DNA from: JAIEOG01 sp964611895
GTDB lineage: Bacteria > Bdellovibrionota > FAC87 > UBA2466
Assembly (NCBI GenBank): GCA_964611895.1
Contig: CAZTDN010000026.1
Span: forward strand, 1 to 49,227
DNA: 49,227 bases
Direction of reading: 5' to 3'
This document shows positions 16,451 through 25,123 of the stretch, one piece after another (position 1 is the stretch's first letter; each line of letters starts with the position of its first letter). Made by a program: the position numbers and the translations under genes. The notes under the pieces were generated by a model that ran no database searches, was not told where the DNA came from, and saw only the letters and a list, made by a program, of their open reading frames with translations.

Positions 16451-16795
16451 TTAGTGGTGGCCTCCGCCCCCTCCGGCAGCAGGTTCGGGATCCAAACCAC
16501 CCACGCGTCGAAGCTCTTCCTTGGTTCTGGCCATGCGCGATTGGAGGAGCGCCTTTTCTTCGCCCCACTTTGCGATCGCCAGCGCATCTGTTCCTGCCGC
16601 TTTGATCTCATTTTCAATTTGGGTCATCTCCACCTGCTGCGCTGCCTGAATTTTACGAAGCAGGTGTACAGAAGGATCCTCTTTTTTCTTTTCACAGGAG
16701 GTCGTAATCAAGCAAACCAAACTAATTGGTAGGAAACCTACCAAAATGAGGAAAGGCTTTTTTTGAACTCGGTGAGGCAGTAGACTCTGTTTCAT
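16451..16795 (-). CDS. Small exported, possibly lipid-modified protein with Gly-His tail
   Basis: 114 aa. An N-terminal basic plus hydrophobic stretch (KKPFLILVGFLPISLVCLITTSC) ends in a Cys followed by EKKKED, a lipoprotein-like pattern, although the residue three before the Cys is not the usual Leu. The middle (about 45-95) is a charged helical, coiled-coil-like segment; the end is Gly5-His2. No family recognised. The start codon shares the CATG at 16793-16796 with the divergent transglycosylase gene. The ribosome site is weak. Confidence 0.6.
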   Translation of the reverse strand: MKQSLLPHRVQKKPFLILVGFLPISLVCLITTSCEKKKEDPSVHLLRKIQAAQQVEMTQIENEIKAAGTDALAIAKWGEEKALLQSRMARTKEELRRVGGLDPEPAAGGGGGHH

Positions 16796-18503
16796 GCGCT
16801 GGCTTTGCTCCGTGTTAGGAATTTTCTTATTATGCCAGTGCGCTAGCCAACATCAAACCCGGGAATTTGCGCCTTTTTTTCGGACAGATCCCCCAGGGTA
16901 TCTGAGTCCGGCTCACACCTATGAGCGCATAGAGCTCGAAAGTAGAAGCAAACTGAATTTAGCCGAAAAAAAACGGCTACTCGATCTGTACGAACTGGAA
17001 CAAAACCAGCTGAAGAAAGACTCGGGACGTTACGCGGCATTAGGAACGGCAATTTCGATCTTGGCCGATGGGACTTCCGAGCTGCGCTCTCGAGTGGAAC
17101 AGTCCAAGCAAGAGTCCTCGAAGTCGATGAGCGTGGAGTCTGCGGAAAAAGACCCGTGGTTTCAGGATGCCGAACTGAAAAAACAATATAGCGAAGTCTA
17201 CAAACTCTGGAATCAGGACGAAAACGAACAGGCATTTACTCGCGCGGTTGAGCTAGGGCAGGACGAGCGTTTTGCCGACAAGATCTCAGCTCGAGAGAGC
17301 TTTCGGTTGCTGAGTTTGAGGTTCCGCGTCGCGCTCGATCTGCAAAACCTCGAAGCCGCGGGTGAAGCCTACCAAGCAATGCGAAAAGTCGACCACTGCG
17401 CTCTGGAAACCGCGGAGTCTGGGCTCTTGTTCGCGGTGCATTCACTAGGGCAGGGGCATCCCGAACAAGCTAAGAGGGTTTTTGAGGAGCAGTGCGATCC
17501 CGACCAAAGCCCTTCTAATCAAGTGCGACGTCGCTATTGGAAAGCGCGCTTTGATGAAGCCATGGGCAGTACTGACAAAAGCGCTTGGATTCGATTGGCC
17601 GATAGCCGAGTTCCCAGTTTTTACGCTTTTTTGGCAGCTGCCCGATTGGGGTCGCATATGGAAATGGGGCCTCTTTCGGATTTTGGTTACCGCAAGACGA
17701 CGCTCTCGGTCTCAAACTCTGTTCACCGTGATCTCACCCATGCGGAGCAAAGCTTGAACAGTCGGCTTCGGAACGATGCGTATGCATTCCTTCGGTCTGC
17801 GTCCAAGAGTTTTGGAAGCAGTTCCCCTGTCAGTGACGTGCCCACCATGCTGTACTTAGCCCACCTTTTTCAAGCCTCCGGGCATCAATTGGAGGCTATG
17901 AAAGTTTACTCATTGGTTACAGAAATCGCGCTGAGAGAGGAAACAAGTCCCTTTGCGTTTGATTTTTTTACCGAGATGTTTCCCACTCCCCATGCGGTCT
18001 TGGTGTCCAATGTGGCGCAAGCGTGGGGCATGGACCCGGATTTTCTCTATTCGATTATGCGGCAGGAAAGCGCTTTTAATCCCGGGGCGGTATCGTCGGC
18101 TGGAGCGCGAGGGTTGATGCAGCTCATGCCACAGCTTGGCGCTGAAATAGCGAAACAGTGGCGGTACGGAAGCTTTTTTTCCACGAAGTCCCTGTTTTTC
18201 TCTAGCGAAAACCTGAAAATCGCGGCCTATCACTTGCGGCAGCTTCAATCGGCGCTGCCTCACCCGGCCCTCATGGCAGCGGCGTACAACGCAGGTTCAA
18301 AACGTGTGGCCAACTGGTGGAAACGAGGTGAGCAATATCCCTTGGACATTTTCACCGAAACGATTCCGGCCGCTGAAACACGCAACTACGTCAAACTCGT
18401 CTTGCGCAACTATGTCAGCTATAAAATCATTCGGGGAGGAGGGAAATTCGACCCTGCGTTCATCCCTCTGAATCTGCCCCCCCTCACCACACCCGTCTTG
18501 TGA
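16794..18503 (+). CDS. Soluble lytic transglycosylase (Slt70-like) with N-terminal TPR-like region
   Basis: 569 aa. A signal sequence with a Cys near residue 15-17 (IFLLCQCASQ) suggests export, perhaps lipidation. About 50-380 is an all-helical superhelix region like that of Slt70. About 405-540 is the SLT catalytic domain: the catalytic Glu425 in YSIMRQESAFNP is followed by SSAGARGLMQLMP and MAAAYNAGSKRVANW, the family signatures. It cleaves peptidoglycan between MurNAc and GlcNAc in the periplasm. The ATG is unusual because it shares its CATG with the divergent gene at 16795. No strong ribosome site. An orphan GTACGCGG half-element follows the stop. Confidence 0.9.
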   Translation: MRWLCSVLGIFLLCQCASQHQTREFAPFFRTDPPGYLSPAHTYERIELESRSKLNLAEKKRLLDLYELEQNQLKKDSGRYAALGTAISILADGTSELRSRVEQSKQESSKSMSVESAEKDPWFQDAELKKQYSEVYKLWNQDENEQAFTRAVELGQDERFADKISARESFRLLSLRFRVALDLQNLEAAGEAYQAMRKVDHCALETAESGLLFAVHSLGQGHPEQAKRVFEEQCDPDQSPSNQVRRRYWKARFDEAMGSTDKSAWIRLADSRVPSFYAFLAAARLGSHMEMGPLSDFGYRKTTLSVSNSVHRDLTHAEQSLNSRLRNDAYAFLRSASKSFGSSSPVSDVPTMLYLAHLFQASGHQLEAMKVYSLVTEIALREETSPFAFDFFTEMFPTPHAVLVSNVAQAWGMDPDFLYSIMRQESAFNPGAVSSAGARGLMQLMPQLGAEIAKQWRYGSFFSTKSLFFSSENLKIAAYHLRQLQSALPHPALMAAAYNAGSKRVANWWKRGEQYPLDIFTETIPAAETRNYVKLVLRNYVSYKIIRGGGKFDPAFIPLNLPPLTTPVL

Positions 18504-18504
18504 G

Positions 18505-18520
18505 AAAATTACCGCGTACC
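18505..18520. repeat. Orphan half of the GTACGCGG hairpin family
   Basis: AAAATTACCGCGTACC starts 2 bases after the transglycosylase stop. It matches, with one change, the right arm of the perfect hairpin at 35335-35374 (AAAAGGTACCGCGTACC) and of those at 1468 and 45225. No matching left arm is present here. Confidence 0.5.
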
Positions 18521-18804
18521 AGATAAAACCGACTGTCCAATAAAACGACGAAGTGCCCTTTTGTGTCTCTGGCAACGCGGCTGGGAATACGCTGGGGTAA
18601 ATCACGCTTGTTTCGGCGGTTTAAGGTTTTGTGCACTCAGTGTGGACGGAATACGTCGCTCGGAGTGCCGGCATTTGTCGCACACTCCCAGTGGGGTGAA
18701 CCAATCTTCGACGTGTCCGTGCGTAGACTCCCTGAAACCCGATGCGTAAACACGCTCTGGGTGTTGGCATCCACCTTGCTCTTTAAAGCCCAGGTGAGTG
18801 TGGG
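18521..18804. other. Non-coding intergenic stretch
   Basis: About 284 bases between the transglycosylase and subtilisin genes. Open frames on both strands here are low-quality, overlap each other and have no ribosome sites, signal peptides or recognisable motifs. I see no tRNA, strong hairpin or clear promoter. Confidence 0.5.
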
Positions 18805-20169
18805 ATGGTGTGGATGCCTGATTGGTTGAAAAAGCAATGGGTCGAAGGATTGCGGCCCGTATTCTGGATGTCTTTAGGCGCGTTGGCCTTTGGAACCGTC
18901 GTATTGGCCAATCAGCCACGGGAAAAGCTGTCTTTTACCGGAGGCCTTGCCAAGCAGGCTGCCGATCTCCAATACCCGGATTATCCCAAAGAGCTCAAAG
19001 ACCGCATTCATGGAAGTTTTGCCCTCTCCAAATCCAATATTCTCAAAATCGATCCCAACCTTTCTCAGGAATGGGGTTTGGCGAGCATTGGTTTTTTTGA
19101 TGCCTTTTCGCAGATCGCTCCTTCGGCAAAACCCCAGGGTGGGACATGCCCAAAAGAAGTTATAGTCGCTGTGATCGATACTGGCGTGGACTACACGCAC
19201 CCTGCTTTACGCGACAGCTTGTGGATCAACAAAGGCGAGTCCGGCCCGTGGACACCACCCAAGGAATTAGCGGACAAGGGTTACGCATGGAATTGCCGAG
19301 ACAAAAGCTGCAACGGCATCGATGACGATCGTAATGGCTATGTCGACGACGTTGTGGGTTGGGATTTTGTGCACGACTTGCCCTTTCCTTACGATACCCA
19401 TGGTCACGGTACGCATATTGCCGGCATCGTCGGTGGCAGTGCAGGTATGGGAACGTCAGGCGCTTGCCCCAGCGTTTCTTTGATGGCTTTGAAGTATTAC
19501 GACAATGGGGGCGCAGGTTTTAACAACTTGTCCAATACAGTCCGTGCAATTGAGTACGCGATTGCCAATGGCGCTCAAATTATCAATTACAGCGGCGGTG
19601 GAGCAGATCCAGCCGCAACAGAACGGGCCGCTGTTGCCGAAGCGCAACGCAAAGGCGTGCTCTTTGTGGCGGCCGCTGGGAATGATGGCCGCAACAATGA
19701 TCGCCGTCCCTATTACCCGGCAAGTTATCCCATCGACAATCTCATCGGCGTGGCGTCCGTGAATAAGTTTGAAAGACTCCTGCCTTCGAGCAATTTTGGA
19801 AAATCTGTTCATGTAGCGGCTCCAGGGTTGATGATTTTGAGCACTTTGCCCGGCGGAAAATACGGAACCATGTCGGGCACCTCCCAGGCCACTGCGTTTG
19901 TCACTGGAGCAGCGGCCTTGGTCGCGAGCCAGCTCAGTCTCTCGGGGGCTTTTGGGGCCGCCGCGTTTGACTACCGCAAAGTGAAAAACTGGATTTTAGA
20001 AGGCGCAAAGCCCATGAAGCTCAATGCAAGCAAACAGCTGCTTGCCGCAGGGTTGCTCTCCCTCCCGGGCAGCTTGCAAGCGCAACGTAGCTATGTTGCT
20101 AAAGAAGTAGCTAAACCTGCTTCAGAAGTGGCTAGTGCAGTTCGACTCGCCCCTACTAAAACTCGCTAA
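18805..20169 (+). CDS. Subtilisin-like serine protease (S8 family), exported
   Basis: 454 aa. An N-terminal hydrophobic segment (VFWMSLGALAFGTVVLANQ) suggests Sec export or a membrane anchor. The S8 triad is complete: Asp125 in VAVIDTGVDYTHP, His201 in HGHGTHIAG and Ser360 in SGTSQATAFVTG, with the oxyanion Asn in AAAGNDGRNN. CNGIDDDRNGYVDDV is the Asp-rich loop common in this subgroup. About 55 residues follow the catalytic domain and end in an Ala/Lys-rich tail. ATG 18805 or 18814 could be the start. A secreted protease fits a predatory or scavenging life style. ispH follows on the same strand. Confidence 0.92.
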   Translation: MVWMPDWLKKQWVEGLRPVFWMSLGALAFGTVVLANQPREKLSFTGGLAKQAADLQYPDYPKELKDRIHGSFALSKSNILKIDPNLSQEWGLASIGFFDAFSQIAPSAKPQGGTCPKEVIVAVIDTGVDYTHPALRDSLWINKGESGPWTPPKELADKGYAWNCRDKSCNGIDDDRNGYVDDVVGWDFVHDLPFPYDTHGHGTHIAGIVGGSAGMGTSGACPSVSLMALKYYDNGGAGFNNLSNTVRAIEYAIANGAQIINYSGGGADPAATERAAVAEAQRKGVLFVAAAGNDGRNNDRRPYYPASYPIDNLIGVASVNKFERLLPSSNFGKSVHVAAPGLMILSTLPGGKYGTMSGTSQATAFVTGAAALVASQLSLSGAFGAAAFDYRKVKNWILEGAKPMKLNASKQLLAAGLLSLPGSLQAQRSYVAKEVAKPASEVASAVRLAPTKTR

Positions 20170-20212
20170 AAATCTAGAAAAACTAGCCGCTTCCGACTAT
20201 CTTCGGGCTGGA

Positions 20213-21163
20213 ATGAAGGTCCTACTTGTAAATCCACGCGGCTTTTGTGCGGGCGTCAATATGGCTATTGAGAGCCTGGATCGGGCGCTCGCTCTGTATG
20301 GCGCACCCGTCTACGTCTTTCATGAAATCGTGCACAATACACATGTGGTGGACCAGTTTCGGGAAAAGGGGGCGATTTTTGTCGAGTCCTTGGATGAAGT
20401 TCCCCCGGGTTCACATATCCTTTACAGTGCACATGGGGTTTCTCCGGAAATTCGCCACAAAACGGCTCTAGGAAAATTGCACCCCATTGACGCGACTTGC
20501 CCGTTGGTCACTAAAGTGCACCGCGAAGCCATTCAATTTGCCTCAAAAGGCTATGCCATCGTTCTGGTAGGGCACTCGGGACATGATGAGGTATTAGGGA
20601 CCATGGGCGAAGCCCCAGACTCGATCGTCTTGGTCGAAACGGTGGGAGATGTTGAGCGCTTGAGTTTTGGTTCTGAACAAAAGCTTGCGTACCTTACTCA
20701 GACTACGCTCAGTGTGGACGATGCGCGTTCGATCATCGACGCTTTAAAGCAGAAGTATCCCCAGATCGAAGGCCCCAAAAAAGACGATATCTGCTACGCC
20801 ACTCAAAACAGGCAAGAAGCAGTTCGTCTACTAGCTGGTGAAGCGGATGTTGTCTTAGTAGTGGGAAGCCAAAACAGTTCTAACAGCCAGCGGCTAGCCG
20901 AAATCGGGCGCCTGTCAGGTCGGCCAGCGTATTTGATTGATGGGGCCACGCAGATTCAACCCGAATGGTTTGTATCAAAAGAAGTAGTGTTGTTGACGGC
21001 TGGCGCGAGTGCCCCCGAGCGTGTCGTGCAGGGCTGCGTGAACTATTTGCAGGAGCGTTTTGGGGCTTCGGTCGAAAGTCGCCGTGTTCGGGAGGAAAAC
21101 GTGGTTTTTGGACTGCCTAAAGAGTTGCGGGTCACTGAGTCCGCTGCACGCGCGTCACTGTGA
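20213..21163 (+). CDS. ispH: 4-hydroxy-3-methylbut-2-enyl diphosphate reductase
   Basis: 316 aa. Last enzyme of the MEP isoprenoid pathway, a [4Fe-4S] protein making IPP and DMAPP. The three cluster cysteines are C12 (NPRGFCAGV), C96 (DATCPLV) and C194 (DDICYATQNRQ), at nearly the same positions as in E. coli. Also visible are HNTHVV, SAHGV and the catalytic Glu region GHSGHDEVLGTMGE. ATG 20213 gives the canonical MKVLLVNPRGFCAGV; the upstream in-frame GTG at 20135 overlaps the protease gene. The 3' end overlaps rel convergently by 32 bases. Confidence 0.96.
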   Translation: MKVLLVNPRGFCAGVNMAIESLDRALALYGAPVYVFHEIVHNTHVVDQFREKGAIFVESLDEVPPGSHILYSAHGVSPEIRHKTALGKLHPIDATCPLVTKVHREAIQFASKGYAIVLVGHSGHDEVLGTMGEAPDSIVLVETVGDVERLSFGSEQKLAYLTQTTLSVDDARSIIDALKQKYPQIEGPKKDDICYATQNRQEAVRLLAGEADVVLVVGSQNSSNSQRLAEIGRLSGRPAYLIDGATQIQPEWFVSKEVVLLTAGASAPERVVQGCVNYLQERFGASVESRRVREENVVFGLPKELRVTESAARASL

Positions 21164-23327
21164 TCACTCCCGGAACGCCTTCTAAAGTAGATATAATCTT
21201 GCGCAGGTGGCTCAGGTTCTCGACCGTGATACTAAAAAGACACACCGCTTTTTTGTCTTTGGTGGTTCCAATTTGCGCGCGACCAATATTGGCCTTTTGA
21301 TCGCGAATGACTTGGCTCATATCCGCAAGCAAACCCGATCTATCTTCGCATACGACCCGTACTTTAATCAGCCGCTTTTCCTGCTTGGAATGATCCCATT
21401 CGATCTCTACCAAGCGGTGGGGATCCGAATCAAAAATCTTGGGGCATTTTCTCGCATGGACGCTAATGCCGCGTCCCCGGGTGATAAACCCCACTACCGA
21501 ATCCCCAGGCACGGGGTTGCAGCAGCGAGCAAAGCGGACCAGAATATCTTCCACTCCTTTGACCACAATCGCAGTTCCCGACTGAGCGGATTTATGGGTG
21601 GCGGATTCAAATATTTTTTGGAGGGGGCCAGCATTGTCCTTGCTGTCCGTGGCTTCCTTAGGGGCCAAACGGGTGGTCACTTTCGCCACGGAAAGCTTTC
21701 CGTAGCCGACCGCGCTGAGCAGGTCGTCCGTGCCTTTGAGTGAGAACATTTCGGCAATTTTCTGAAGGCTGCCGTCTTTGATAGCGCTTTTGGTGGTCAG
21801 CTTAAAACGTTTTAGCTCTCGATCGAGCATGGTTTCGCCAAGGGCTTTGGATTTTTCAAATTCCTCTACTTTGATGTACTGCCGGATCTTATTCTTCGCG
21901 CGTGAGGTTTGAACTATTTTTAACCAGTCTTTATTAGGTCGCTGAGTGGGAGAGGTGAGGATTTCTACAGTGTCCCCGCTCTTGAGTTTGTATTTCAGGG
22001 GAACCAAGCGCGAATCCACTTTTGCGCCGATGCAGCGATTTCCCAAATCGGTATGGATAGCAAATGCAAAATCCAAGGGCGTCGCGCCAGAGGGAAAGGA
22101 GAGCAGTTTTCCGTTGGGGGTAAAGATATACACTTCGTCCGAAAAGAGATCGAGTTTGACCGACTCGAGAAACTCCGATGGGTCGGACAAATCGCGATTC
22201 CATTCCATGAGACGATTCAGCCAAGCAAAGGTTTTCCGGTCGTCCGTGGAAAGTCCCGACTCTTTGTAGGCCCAATGTGCCGCAATGCCGCGCTCCGCGG
22301 TCTCGTCCATTTCTTGGGTGCGAATTTGAATCTCGATCCGCTCTCCCTCGGGACCAACAACGGTGGTGTGGAGACTTTGGTAAAAGTTCTCTTTGGGCAT
22401 GGCGATATAGTCTTTGAATCTGCCTGGAATAGGGGTCCAGAGAGAGTGCACCACGCCGAGTGCACCGTAGCAGTGCTCTACGGAGTCGACGATAATTCGA
22501 AATCCAGTAATGTCGAAAACCTGTTCATAGGGAAGGTTTCCTGCCTCCATTTTTTTATGAATGCTATAGAAGTGTTTTGGCCTCCCGGAGACACGGGCAC
22601 CCGGCTGCCCTTGGTCTGCAAGAGCCTTCTCAATGAGAGCCTGGACACGATTGGTGTAGCTTTCGCGCTCTTTGATTTTTTTGGCAACCGAAGTGACGAG
22701 TTTGTAATAAACTTCGGGTTTGGTAAAACGCAGCCCCAAGTCTTCGAGTTCTCGTTTGAGCTCTGACAGCCCGAGGCGATTGGCAATGGGGCTGTAAATG
22801 TCCAGTGTCTCGCTGGCAATCTTCACCTGCTTGTCAGGAGGGAGGTGCTGCAGCGTTCGCATATTGTGCAATCGATCGGCAAGTTTGACCAGAATCACGC
22901 GGATGTCTTTGGCCATGGCCAAGATCATCTTGCGAAAGTTCTCGGCCTGTTTCTCCTCGCTGGTGTGAAAAGTGATCTTGCTGATTTTTGTGAGCCCATC
23001 CACCAGGCCCGCTATTTCGACCCCAAAATGTTTTTGAATTTCTTCGACCGTCGTCACGGTGTCTTCGACCGTGTCGTGCAACAATCCCGTGGCGATGGTG
23101 ACGGTATCGAGTTTGTACTCGGCTAAGATCCCCGCGACTTCCATCGGGTGCAAAATGTAGGGCTCGCCACTCGAACGAGTCTGACCTGAATGGAGCCCGC
23201 GAGAAAAGTCGTAAGCTTTGCGGATGAGCTCAGTATCCGCTTGGGGGTTATGTCGGCGTACACGCGTGAGGAGGTCTTCGATGTCAGGCTCGGCTTTGGG
23301 TCTGTGCGGAACCTTGGGAGGGCTCAC
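21132..23327 (-). CDS. rel: Bifunctional (p)ppGpp synthetase/hydrolase (Rel/SpoT)
   Basis: 731 aa from GTG 23327, which overlaps the gmk stop as GTGA and has GGAAAG upstream; a start at 23417 would overlap gmk by 94 bases. Domains: HD hydrolase (about 40-190, LHSGQTRSSGEPYILHP and HDTVED with H84-D85), synthetase (about 230-350, RFKDYIAMPK, the RxKD form found in bifunctional enzymes, and RIEIQIRT), TGS (about 400-460, VYIFTPNGKLLSFPSGAT), a Cys-containing helical/ZFD region (RFARCCNPVPGD) and a C-terminal ACT domain. Makes and removes the stringent-response alarmone. Last gene of the mutL-to-rel run; 3' overlap with ispH. Confidence 0.95.
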   Translation of the reverse strand: MSPPKVPHRPKAEPDIEDLLTRVRRHNPQADTELIRKAYDFSRGLHSGQTRSSGEPYILHPMEVAGILAEYKLDTVTIATGLLHDTVEDTVTTVEEIQKHFGVEIAGLVDGLTKISKITFHTSEEKQAENFRKMILAMAKDIRVILVKLADRLHNMRTLQHLPPDKQVKIASETLDIYSPIANRLGLSELKRELEDLGLRFTKPEVYYKLVTSVAKKIKERESYTNRVQALIEKALADQGQPGARVSGRPKHFYSIHKKMEAGNLPYEQVFDITGFRIIVDSVEHCYGALGVVHSLWTPIPGRFKDYIAMPKENFYQSLHTTVVGPEGERIEIQIRTQEMDETAERGIAAHWAYKESGLSTDDRKTFAWLNRLMEWNRDLSDPSEFLESVKLDLFSDEVYIFTPNGKLLSFPSGATPLDFAFAIHTDLGNRCIGAKVDSRLVPLKYKLKSGDTVEILTSPTQRPNKDWLKIVQTSRAKNKIRQYIKVEEFEKSKALGETMLDRELKRFKLTTKSAIKDGSLQKIAEMFSLKGTDDLLSAVGYGKLSVAKVTTRLAPKEATDSKDNAGPLQKIFESATHKSAQSGTAIVVKGVEDILVRFARCCNPVPGDSVVGFITRGRGISVHARKCPKIFDSDPHRLVEIEWDHSKQEKRLIKVRVVCEDRSGLLADMSQVIRDQKANIGRAQIGTTKDKKAVCLFSITVENLSHLRKIISTLEGVPGVITVTRVQRTQ

Positions 23328-23911
23328 AGACACTCGCTTTCCACGATCTCCCGCAGTCGCCGGTACGCCTTTTCGAGATCGTCGTTTACGATCTGGTAGT
23401 CGAACTTCCGGCTCCATTGGAGCTCATTGTAGGCATTTTTCAATCGCGTTTCAATAGACTGAGGGGAGTCGCCTTTGCGGTTTCGCAGACGTTCTTCGAG
23501 TATTTCAAGCGAAGGCGGCTCAATGAAAACCAAAAGAGTGCGATTGGGGTATTGGGCTCGCAGGTTCATGGCTCCTTGAACATCAATATCAAACAAAACG
23601 TGTTTTCCACTCTCTAGGGCCTTTTCGATGACTTTCTTGTCCGAACCGTAGCGGTTTCCATGAACCTTTGCCCACTCGGCAAAATCCCCTTTCTGAATCT
23701 TCCGGTCAAACACGGCATTATCCACAAAGTGGTAATGCACCCCTTCGGTTTCATAGGGACGGATGGGGCGCGTGGTGGTCGAAATCGAAAGCTGTATTTG
23801 GGGGAATTCTTGGACCAGACGTTCACACAGAGTCGTCTTACCGGCTCCGCTGGGCGCGGCAATGATGATAAGCCGGGTGGGTTTGAGAGACGTCTGTTTG
23901 TCAGGAGACAA
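23324..23911 (-). CDS. gmk: Guanylate kinase
   Basis: 195 aa from TTG 23911, chosen because AGGAGG lies 5 bases upstream; the longer reading frame from 24034 lies inside remA. Converts GMP to GDP. The Walker A loop APSGAGKTT is near residue 20, followed by SISTTTRPIRPYETEGVHYHF (the GMP-binding SxTTRxxRxxE, with Y and H residues) and VLFDIDVQGA. The gene overlaps remA by 11 bases and rel by 4. rpoZ, commonly next to gmk, is absent here. Confidence 0.95.
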   Translation of the reverse strand: MSPDKQTSLKPTRLIIIAAPSGAGKTTLCERLVQEFPQIQLSISTTTRPIRPYETEGVHYHFVDNAVFDRKIQKGDFAEWAKVHGNRYGSDKKVIEKALESGKHVLFDIDVQGAMNLRAQYPNRTLLVFIEPPSLEILEERLRNRKGDSPQSIETRLKNAYNELQWSRKFDYQIVNDDLEKAYRRLREIVESECL

Positions 23912-24230
23912 GCTCGCCTCCTTGCCACTCCAACAGGTCCGACGTGATAGCGGGAGGAGTCGAATCGACCAGACGATCGTGTAAGGTTTGTGGTGCCAGC
24001 GCGGACAAGACAATGTGTCTCGAGTCGAGAACAATCAGTGAACGCGTTTTTCGGCCTGCAGTTGCATCCAAAAGAAGGCTTGCTTGCGCTGATCGTTCTC
24101 GCAACCGTTTCATGGGCAAAGACCCTGATTCCAAGATGGCGACGATGCGTTGGGGGAGGACGAAGTTGCCGTACCCCACGTTGATTCCACCTTTGGAAAC
24201 ACGCACCAATTCATTATCTTTATTCGACAT
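23901..24230 (-). CDS. RemA-like regulator (DUF370 family)
   Basis: 109 aa, longer than Bacillus RemA (about 85-90). GGINVGYGNFVLPQRIVAIL, then LLLDATAGRKTRSLIVLD and SRHIVLSALAPQTLHDRL, match the family throughout. In Bacillus RemA is a DNA-binding regulator of matrix and osmolyte genes; in Gram-negative bacteria its role is unclear. Between yicC and gmk (overlaps of 11 bases on both sides), the same order as in many Firmicutes, so the cluster is old rather than recently acquired. The extra length is mostly an N-terminal extension and a C-terminal tail. Confidence 0.9.
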   Translation of the reverse strand: MSNKDNELVRVSKGGINVGYGNFVLPQRIVAILESGSLPMKRLRERSAQASLLLDATAGRKTRSLIVLDSRHIVLSALAPQTLHDRLVDSTPPAITSDLLEWQGGELVS

Positions 24231-25107
24231 TTTGAACCTGTTCCCTTAGCTTCTCGATGGCTGTTTTTGCCTCGACGGCAAGCCTTGATAGGCCTAGATC
24301 ATCCGCCTTGGAGGCGATGGTATTGGTTTCTCGGTGGAGTTCCTGGGTCAAGAAATCCAGTTTTCTTCCCACCGGTTCTTTCGCTTGGGTGAGTTTTGAA
24401 AACTCTTGAAGATGGGCCTCGAAGCGTTGGATTTCCTCGGAGATGTCCGAACGATCCGCCAAAAAGGCGACCTCGAGCTCAAGACGCTGTGCGTCTACAG
24501 AGCTGGACAGATTCCATTGTTGCAAGCGTTTTTGGAGCCGCTCCCGTATTTTGGCGTGCTGAACTTCTGCGTTTGTTTTCCACTGTTCGGACAGAGCGCC
24601 GAGCGATTTGACAGTGGCCTGCAAACTCAGGCGAGTCTGTTCGCCTTCTCGTTTGCGTTCCGCTACAAGTTTAGAAACCGTCTGCTCGACCAAGGCTCGA
24701 AGCGCTGGCGGGAGTGTGGGGGTCTCTGCCGTTTCCTCCACGGGGAGTAAGATCTTTCCCGTCGCCAGAACCGCGTCCAGAGAAGGGGCGGCTAGGGTGT
24801 GTTGGGTTTGAAGCCAATGCGCAGCCTCAAAAAAACTTGCAGCCGCTTTTTGATCGATAAGAAATCGCGTTGAGCCATCGAAGGTTTTTCCAGTCGAGGC
24901 AAGTTTTTGTCGGATCGAAACATCCACCGATCCCCGCTGAATCTGAGTTCGGATAGTTTCTGCGAAGACACTTTCGTATGCCTGAAGTGATAGCGGAAGT
25001 TTGAAACGAAGATCCAAATACCGGTGATTGACCGACTTTATTTCGACGGTGTACTGGTAACCGTCGATAAGCAGTTCACCTCTTCCAAAACCAGTCATCG
25101 AAACCAT
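24220..25107 (-). CDS. yicC: YicC/YloC-family endoribonuclease
   Basis: 295 aa, standard length. The N-terminus VSMTGFGRGELLIDGYQYTVEIKSVNHR carries the family signature (SMTGFG, then E-x-[KR]-S-V-N-H-R), and the C-terminal half has REGE-like ERKREGEQTR and QELHRETNTIASKADD of DUF1732. Members are metal-dependent endoribonucleases that act in RNA turnover. GGAGAG lies 5 bases before the ATG. First of the yicC-remA-gmk-rel overlapping set, 16 bases after miaA. Confidence 0.93.
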   Translation of the reverse strand: MVSMTGFGRGELLIDGYQYTVEIKSVNHRYLDLRFKLPLSLQAYESVFAETIRTQIQRGSVDVSIRQKLASTGKTFDGSTRFLIDQKAAASFFEAAHWLQTQHTLAAPSLDAVLATGKILLPVEETAETPTLPPALRALVEQTVSKLVAERKREGEQTRLSLQATVKSLGALSEQWKTNAEVQHAKIRERLQKRLQQWNLSSSVDAQRLELEVAFLADRSDISEEIQRFEAHLQEFSKLTQAKEPVGRKLDFLTQELHRETNTIASKADDLGLSRLAVEAKTAIEKLREQVQNVE

Positions 25108-25123
25108 TTTAGCTCTCCGGAAA

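Noticed and set aside
18563..18829. 88-aa plus-strand reading frame with CTQC motif between the transglycosylase and subtilisin genes
   Set aside because: No ribosome site, overlaps the subtilisin start, competing frames on both strands and no recognisable domain.
22053..22766. 237-aa plus-strand reading frame
   Set aside because: Lies entirely antisense inside rel, whose domains are unmistakable there; no independent motif or ribosome site.
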